A DNA stretch of 64,000 bases, from positions 851,140-915,139 of the forward strand of contig CAJOIT010000003.1 of NCBI GenBank assembly GCA_905234755.1, written 5' to 3'. The notes beneath the pieces are model-generated. The model had not been told where the DNA came from. It did no database searches and worked only from the letters and a program-made list of their open reading frames with translations. Both the position numbers and the translations under genes were made by a program. Positions within the stretch are counted from its first letter, which is position 1. Each line of letters starts with the position of its first letter. This DNA comes from an uncultured Bacteroidales bacterium (GTDB lineage: Bacteria > Bacteroidota > Bacteroidia > Bacteroidales > ML635J-15). Below are positions 60,270-64,000 of this stretch, piece by piece.

Positions 60270-61382
60270 CTATAAGGCTATAATAAAAACATCCTTTGGA
60301 TTTTCATTCACTAATTCTGTACCAGGATAAGGGCCCGTATTATCCATACTAAGCCAAATATCGTCACCAGAGATATTGTGATATAACAAATCTATTCCTA
60401 ATTCTTCATACAACACACTCTTTATCAAGCAACTAACATCGTTCCAACTTGTTCTATCTATTTTAATTTCTGGATACGCGTAACCATTTGACCAGATAAT
60501 ACGAGCTTCGCCACCTATTGCTTTAATCAACGATGCTAACACAATTGCATAATCATCATTATCGCCTTGAAAATGTTGGATTGTTTCACTTGCCTTTGCA
60601 AAATACTCCTCACCTTGGGGATCTGAAACTTCCTGCCATTTTTCGTTTACAAATTTGCATATAGCACAAGACTGAATAAAAGTGCGATATTTATAATGCA
60701 AATCTGCTTTCTCCTTGAACTTATCATTCTCATTAATAATCTTAAGGGCAAAATCCCTAACTTCAAGATAATCGCATGCTTCTTTAATTTTTATACTATA
60801 ATAGTTTGAATTCTTCTTGTCAACAATATCTAAACAATAATTACCATCTGTGAAATCTGAAGAATCTTTAGATTCTATAGTTTTATCTTCCTTTTTGTCA
60901 TTATTCCTATCGATAGTATTTAAATCAGAATCTATTTCGTCAGACTTTGTGAGAATGTAAATCTCCGAAGGTTCTTCATTGATTTCGACTAAAACATAAA
61001 CGCCTTCTTTGTCATCATTATAAAGCGATTTTATTAGTGAAGCATAATCGAAGACCGCATTTCCCCAACCATAATGGTCGCCAGAAGCAAAACTTCCGTA
61101 CGACAAAAAAGCTATGCCTGCAATTAACCCTACAAATGTCAAAAACCAATGTGAAATTGCAACAAAATAAACTACGACAAACGTTGAAAGGAAGAGCAAT
61201 ATTCTATCAAGATTGATTACCCAATCTGGATCTGGAAGAATTTTGGATAATAGTAGGAACAATGGTAACGTTACTAAAATACTGACATATTTTATAATAG
61301 TGTCAAATATGTTATTATCATCGGAATCGTCATTTTCCTGATCGTTATAAGTCGCCAATTCGTCGGTGTCTGAACGTCTCAT
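60270..61382 (-). CDS. Membrane protein with transglutaminase-like fold lacking catalytic residues
   Basis: 370 residues. Three hydrophobic segments near residues 28-48, 58-75 and 80-100, then an acidic linker (NTIDRNNDKKEDKTIESKDSSD). The C-terminal half resembles a transglutaminase core: HFQGDNDDYAIVLASLIKAIGGEARII, where the family has GDCxDxA; GYAYPEIKI where HAWxEV is expected; and WLSMDNTGPYPG where WIPLDPT is expected. Thus the Cys is Asn and the His is Tyr. A binding or structural role is likelier than catalysis. Signature match is by eye. Follows the SDR gene by 36 bp. Confidence 0.7.
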   Translation of the reverse strand: MRRSDTDELATYNDQENDDSDDNNIFDTIIKYVSILVTLPLFLLLSKILPDPDWVINLDRILLFLSTFVVVYFVAISHWFLTFVGLIAGIAFLSYGSFASGDHYGWGNAVFDYASLIKSLYNDDKEGVYVLVEINEEPSEIYILTKSDEIDSDLNTIDRNNDKKEDKTIESKDSSDFTDGNYCLDIVDKKNSNYYSIKIKEACDYLEVRDFALKIINENDKFKEKADLHYKYRTFIQSCAICKFVNEKWQEVSDPQGEEYFAKASETIQHFQGDNDDYAIVLASLIKAIGGEARIIWSNGYAYPEIKIDRTSWNDVSCLIKSVLYEELGIDLLYHNISGDDIWLSMDNTGPYPGTELVNENPKDVFIIAL

Positions 61383-61418
61383 TTCTTTTTTTGCATTATA
61401 TTTATGTAAATCTATTAT

Positions 61419-62246
61419 TTATTTCTGATACTTACCGATATGCTTCATCGTGACGAAGAGCATCCAGTCGGGAGTATGCCTCAGCAAAGGCGTTGCAAGC
61501 CAGTTGATGAAACCCGGAGTCGAAGCCTTCTTGCCACGGAACATCTTGCGCAAAGCCTTCTTAACCAGCTTTTCGGGTGTGATGCTTACCGTTAGGGCGA
61601 CAGCCAGCTTGCGCAATTTCGGCGCAAGTCCGAACAAGGCCGTATCGACAGCGCCCGGAGCCATGGCAATTATGTTAACATCGTGAGGCTTAAGCTCGTA
61701 CCAGATTGATTTTGTAAAATTGTAGATGAACGCCTTGGTGGAATTGTAGGTCTGTATGCCAGGCATAGCCATCCATGCCGACATCGACGACATGTTAAGG
61801 ATATACCCTTTCTTGCGCCTTTTGCCACAAATCTTCTGAGCCTTCTCCTCCTCGGTCAACTGTCTGTTAATCATTGCTTCACCAAACAGACGGCACATTT
61901 TTGCGACCGTCATCACATGCAGGTTGAGCATCAGCTCGATGCGCTTCATATTGGTTTCGCAGTACTGGTTGAAGAAGAAAACGCCAGCATCGTTTATCAG
62001 AATGTCAACCACCAAGTTGTTGTCCTGGCAGTATTTGAAAAGATTCTCGGCTGCATCGGTCTGACTAAGGTCGGCATAATGTGCGATTGTCTTCACGCCG
62101 TATTCCTTTGCCAGATTGTCGGCTACCTCCTGCAACTCCTTTTCCTGATTGCTTACCAGCAGAAGGTCGGTATGGTAGTCGCGAGCCAACTGCGTTGCAT
62201 ATTGCAATCCTATTCCTGAACTTGCACCTGTTACGAGAGAGAGCAT
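61419..62246 (-). CDS. Short-chain dehydrogenase/reductase
   Basis: 275 residues. Rossmann TGASSGIG (residues 6-13), NDAG (in place of NNAG), catalytic Ser in LNMSSMSAW and YNSTK (Tyr-x-x-x-Lys). Substrate not predictable; the C-terminal extension (PGFINWLATPLLRHTPDWMLFVTMKHIG) is helical and possibly membrane-associated, as in DltE/YdfG-like group proteins. A copy of its last 15 codons lies at 59873-59920. Twenty bp downstream of the OYE gene. Confidence 0.92.
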   Translation of the reverse strand: MLSLVTGASSGIGLQYATQLARDYHTDLLLVSNQEKELQEVADNLAKEYGVKTIAHYADLSQTDAAENLFKYCQDNNLVVDILINDAGVFFFNQYCETNMKRIELMLNLHVMTVAKMCRLFGEAMINRQLTEEEKAQKICGKRRKKGYILNMSSMSAWMAMPGIQTYNSTKAFIYNFTKSIWYELKPHDVNIIAMAPGAVDTALFGLAPKLRKLAVALTVSITPEKLVKKALRKMFRGKKASTPGFINWLATPLLRHTPDWMLFVTMKHIGKYQK

Positions 62247-62266
62247 GATTTCGTTAATCCTCCTAT

Positions 62267-63538
62267 CTATTTCTTACTTTCTTCAACCGATTTCTTTGCT
62301 TTTGCTTCGAGCTTCTTGATTTCCTTCTGGATTCTTTCAGGAATCTTCTCGCCGTCGCGCATAACGCACTCGTGACACTTCATATCGAGAGTGTACATAC
62401 GGGCAACGCAGTAGTTGGAACGGCAGCAGCCAGCGTGGTAGTTAGGATTTTCCTGAACATGCTTTACGAAATCGGGATCCTTGATGAGCACATGCGCTAT
62501 CTGGAAAAGTTCGAAACCTTCGTCCATAATGCGCTGGCAGTTTGCACCCGACTGAACGCCACCGACATAAATCAGCGGAACATCCTTTATTTCCTTCTGG
62601 AAAATCTTGGCTTTCTCCATGAAATACAACTCCTTGAACGGCGATGTTGGCATAACCATAGCGGCAGCACCAGGGATATTGAGGGCAGCCTTGAGCCACC
62701 AGAACGACTTCGGCATATAATAGGCCAATGTCTTGTGAGGCATAGCACCGCCAAGAATTGTCATCGGCGAAGCACTTACAGTACCGCCCGACAACACTAT
62801 GCCGTGAACCTTGTGCTTTGCAATTTCCTTCGCAACCTTGATGCCTTCCTCGATGCTTACGCCGCGCCAGCAGTCGTCCCACATGTTGGTCTTGACAACA
62901 ACTGCCATATCATCCTTTGCGTGAAGCATAACCTCGTCGAGGATTTCATTCAGGAACCGCACACGGTTCTCGAAAGAACCTCCGTACTCGTCGTGACGAT
63001 GGTTGGTGCGTTTGCCAATGAACTGCGAAATAAGGTAGGAATGTCCTGCGTGAATCTCAACGCAGTCGAAGCCAGCCTCGCGACAGAAGTCAACAGCCTT
63101 GCCGAAGTTCTTTACCAATTGCTTGATTTCCTCCACTTTCAGACGGCGGTGGAAAGTCGGTGAATACAAGTTGAAGCCGTTGGATGCACTTACAGGCATA
63201 CAATGGCAGGTTGCACGGTGAGTCATATTTCCGCAGTGACCGAGCTGGATGCTGGCCTTTGCGCCTTCAGCGTGGATAGCGGCAGTAAGTTCGCGCAATG
63301 CAGGAAGGCTTTCCTCGCGCACATATATTTGTCCGTTGAACGAAACACCGGTAATATCGACAGCGCAGTAAGCCACGGTTGTCATTCCGACGCCACCGCG
63401 AGCTACGCTAACGTGGTAGTCCATCAATTCTTTTGTCGGCATGTTGTCGCGTGCCATGTTCTCGAAAGCCGCCGAGCGGATGAAGCGGTTACGGAGAGTA
63501 ATGGGTCCCAATTGGTAAGGAGTAAAAAGTTTCGACAT
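62267..63538 (-). CDS. NADH:flavin oxidoreductase (Old Yellow Enzyme family)
   Basis: 423 residues. FMN barrel start LGPITLRNRFIRSAAFENMA, substrate-binding pair in CVEIHAGHSYLISQFIGKRTNHRHDEYGGSFENRVRFLNEI, VVVKTNM, IVLSGG, and phosphate-binding IYVGGVQSG. A C-terminal cysteine-rich stretch (HAGCCRSNYCVARMYTLDMKCHECV) could bind an Fe-S cluster, although the FeS-containing multidomain DCR/BaiCD enzymes are longer. Likely reduces an activated double bond; operon with the SDR. Confidence 0.92.
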   Translation of the reverse strand: MSKLFTPYQLGPITLRNRFIRSAAFENMARDNMPTKELMDYHVSVARGGVGMTTVAYCAVDITGVSFNGQIYVREESLPALRELTAAIHAEGAKASIQLGHCGNMTHRATCHCMPVSASNGFNLYSPTFHRRLKVEEIKQLVKNFGKAVDFCREAGFDCVEIHAGHSYLISQFIGKRTNHRHDEYGGSFENRVRFLNEILDEVMLHAKDDMAVVVKTNMWDDCWRGVSIEEGIKVAKEIAKHKVHGIVLSGGTVSASPMTILGGAMPHKTLAYYMPKSFWWLKAALNIPGAAAMVMPTSPFKELYFMEKAKIFQKEIKDVPLIYVGGVQSGANCQRIMDEGFELFQIAHVLIKDPDFVKHVQENPNYHAGCCRSNYCVARMYTLDMKCHECVMRDGEKIPERIQKEIKKLEAKAKKSVEESKK

Positions 63539-63666
63539 ATGATTAACAATTCAATGATTTAACAATTTAAAAATTTAACTCGGTCTATAAATTATTCAAA
63601 AATTTAATGATTTAACAATTCAACCATTTAGTCAACGAAATAACCAAATCATTAAATACCAACTAT

Positions 63667-64000
63667 TTAATACTTATATTTACTTCCTGTATAATTACTG
63701 TTTCTCAAATATTTTATAAAATTACTAATTCCTATTGAAATATTAATAGCAGCTTCTTTTAGAATATTAAATTCATCTTCCGATATATAATTACAATCGT
63801 ATGCGCGAGACAACTGGCTTCTTAATTCTCCACATGACCCTTTAGCTATAAATAAAAAATTTATAAATTCCTTATTACCTTCTCTTTCGAATCCTTCTGC
63901 AATATTATCCATGATAGAACCTGAAGATGATCTTATTTGAGAACAAAATCGAAGATCGTTTGCAAACTGTGCTTGATTTGTTATTTTATACACTTGCTTG
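63667..64000 (-). CDS. Four-helix bundle protein (S23 / 23S rRNA intervening-sequence family), 5' end outside
   Basis: The frame is open through the right edge; 111 codons are in view. SQIRSSSGSIMDNIAEGFEREGNKEFINFLFIAKGSCGELRSQLSRA is the S23 signature (xNIAEGxxR...F..IAxGSxxElxt). Such proteins are encoded in 23S rRNA insertions or alone near other genes; function not established. No rRNA is visible in the window. The 128 bp before the OYE gene are simple A+T-rich repeats (AATTCAA, ATTTAAC). Confidence 0.88.
   Translation of the reverse strand, partial: KQVYKITNQAQFANDLRFCSQIRSSSGSIMDNIAEGFEREGNKEFINFLFIAKGSCGELRSQLSRAYDCNYISEDEFNILKEAAINISIGISNFIKYLRNSNYTGSKYKY

Noticed and set aside
63667..64000. 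Start of the S23 protein at the GTG 63991-63993
   Set aside because: The frame stays open to the window edge and the family has about ten or more residues before this point, so the start is outside.

Overview
The window reads as chromosome of an uncultured-type Bacteroidales (Bacteroidota). Support seen in the sequence: nearly every isolated transcription unit has a TAnnTTTG -7 box, several with a TTG/TTTG -33 element 18-20 bp upstream; ribosome binding sites are weak and A-rich; there is a type IX secretion (T9SS) protein (PorT) together with cargo carrying type A and type B C-terminal sorting domains; and FISUMP-type and Listeria-Bacteroides-repeat surface proteins are present. About 53 protein genes, two tRNAs and several repeat elements are supported. 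No prophage, integron, CRISPR array, transposase or rRNA operon was found.

Layout. 1-6.7 kb: tail of a T9SS cargo gene overlapping xseA, a Fic/DUF4172 protein behind a phased operator array, and a long clade-2-type ileS. 6.8-7.6 kb: a minimal nucleotidyltransferase/HEPN pair. 7.6-12.2 kb: two tandemly duplicated repeat lipoproteins, an acidic-then-lysine-rich protein, tRNA-His and a FISUMP protein. 12.3-19.1 kb: two RNA methyltransferases, an FAD dehydrogenase coupled to porT, a secreted metzincin-like protease, lpxH and rsmA. 19.1-24.9 kb: two UPF0104 membrane proteins coupled to a CapA-like phosphatase, then purQ, a coiled-coil protein and an LD-carboxypeptidase. 25-31.3 kb: tRNA-Pro and an rsh, unknown, trkA, M23 peptidase series. 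31.3-36.9 kb: the rod-shape operon mreB-mreC-mreD-mrdA-rodA. 37-40.9 kb: a secreted protein with a membrane-tailed receiver protein, and htpG.

40.9-46.4 kb is the accessory part: an ATPase/DUF4143 gene enclosed by two 72-bp direct repeats, each made of three palindromes, followed by a type III restriction-modification pair (mod, res) with a small coupled ORF ahead of mod. 46.6-54.3 kb: a 1671-residue adhesin with SprB repeats and a CHU_C end, an AGCS symporter, thioredoxin, SufE and a MIP18/DUF59 protein. 54.4-64 kb: an M23/LysM peptidase, an SGNH esterase with a type A sorting signal, a GH78 rhamnosidase, a transglutaminase-fold protein lacking its catalytic residues, an SDR, an OYE-family oxidoreductase and the start-truncated end of an S23 four-helix protein. 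This last part also holds a MITE-like element, two copies of a dispersed GTCATTCCG...CGAAATGAC element, and a duplicated SDR tail.

The most unusual signal is shared by two unrelated genes. The Fic protein and the DUF4143 ATPase each appear to carry a winged-helix segment, and each sits behind an array of short palindromes overlapping its own promoter. The ATPase array is duplicated beyond its stop codon, so the gene is bracketed like a cassette.
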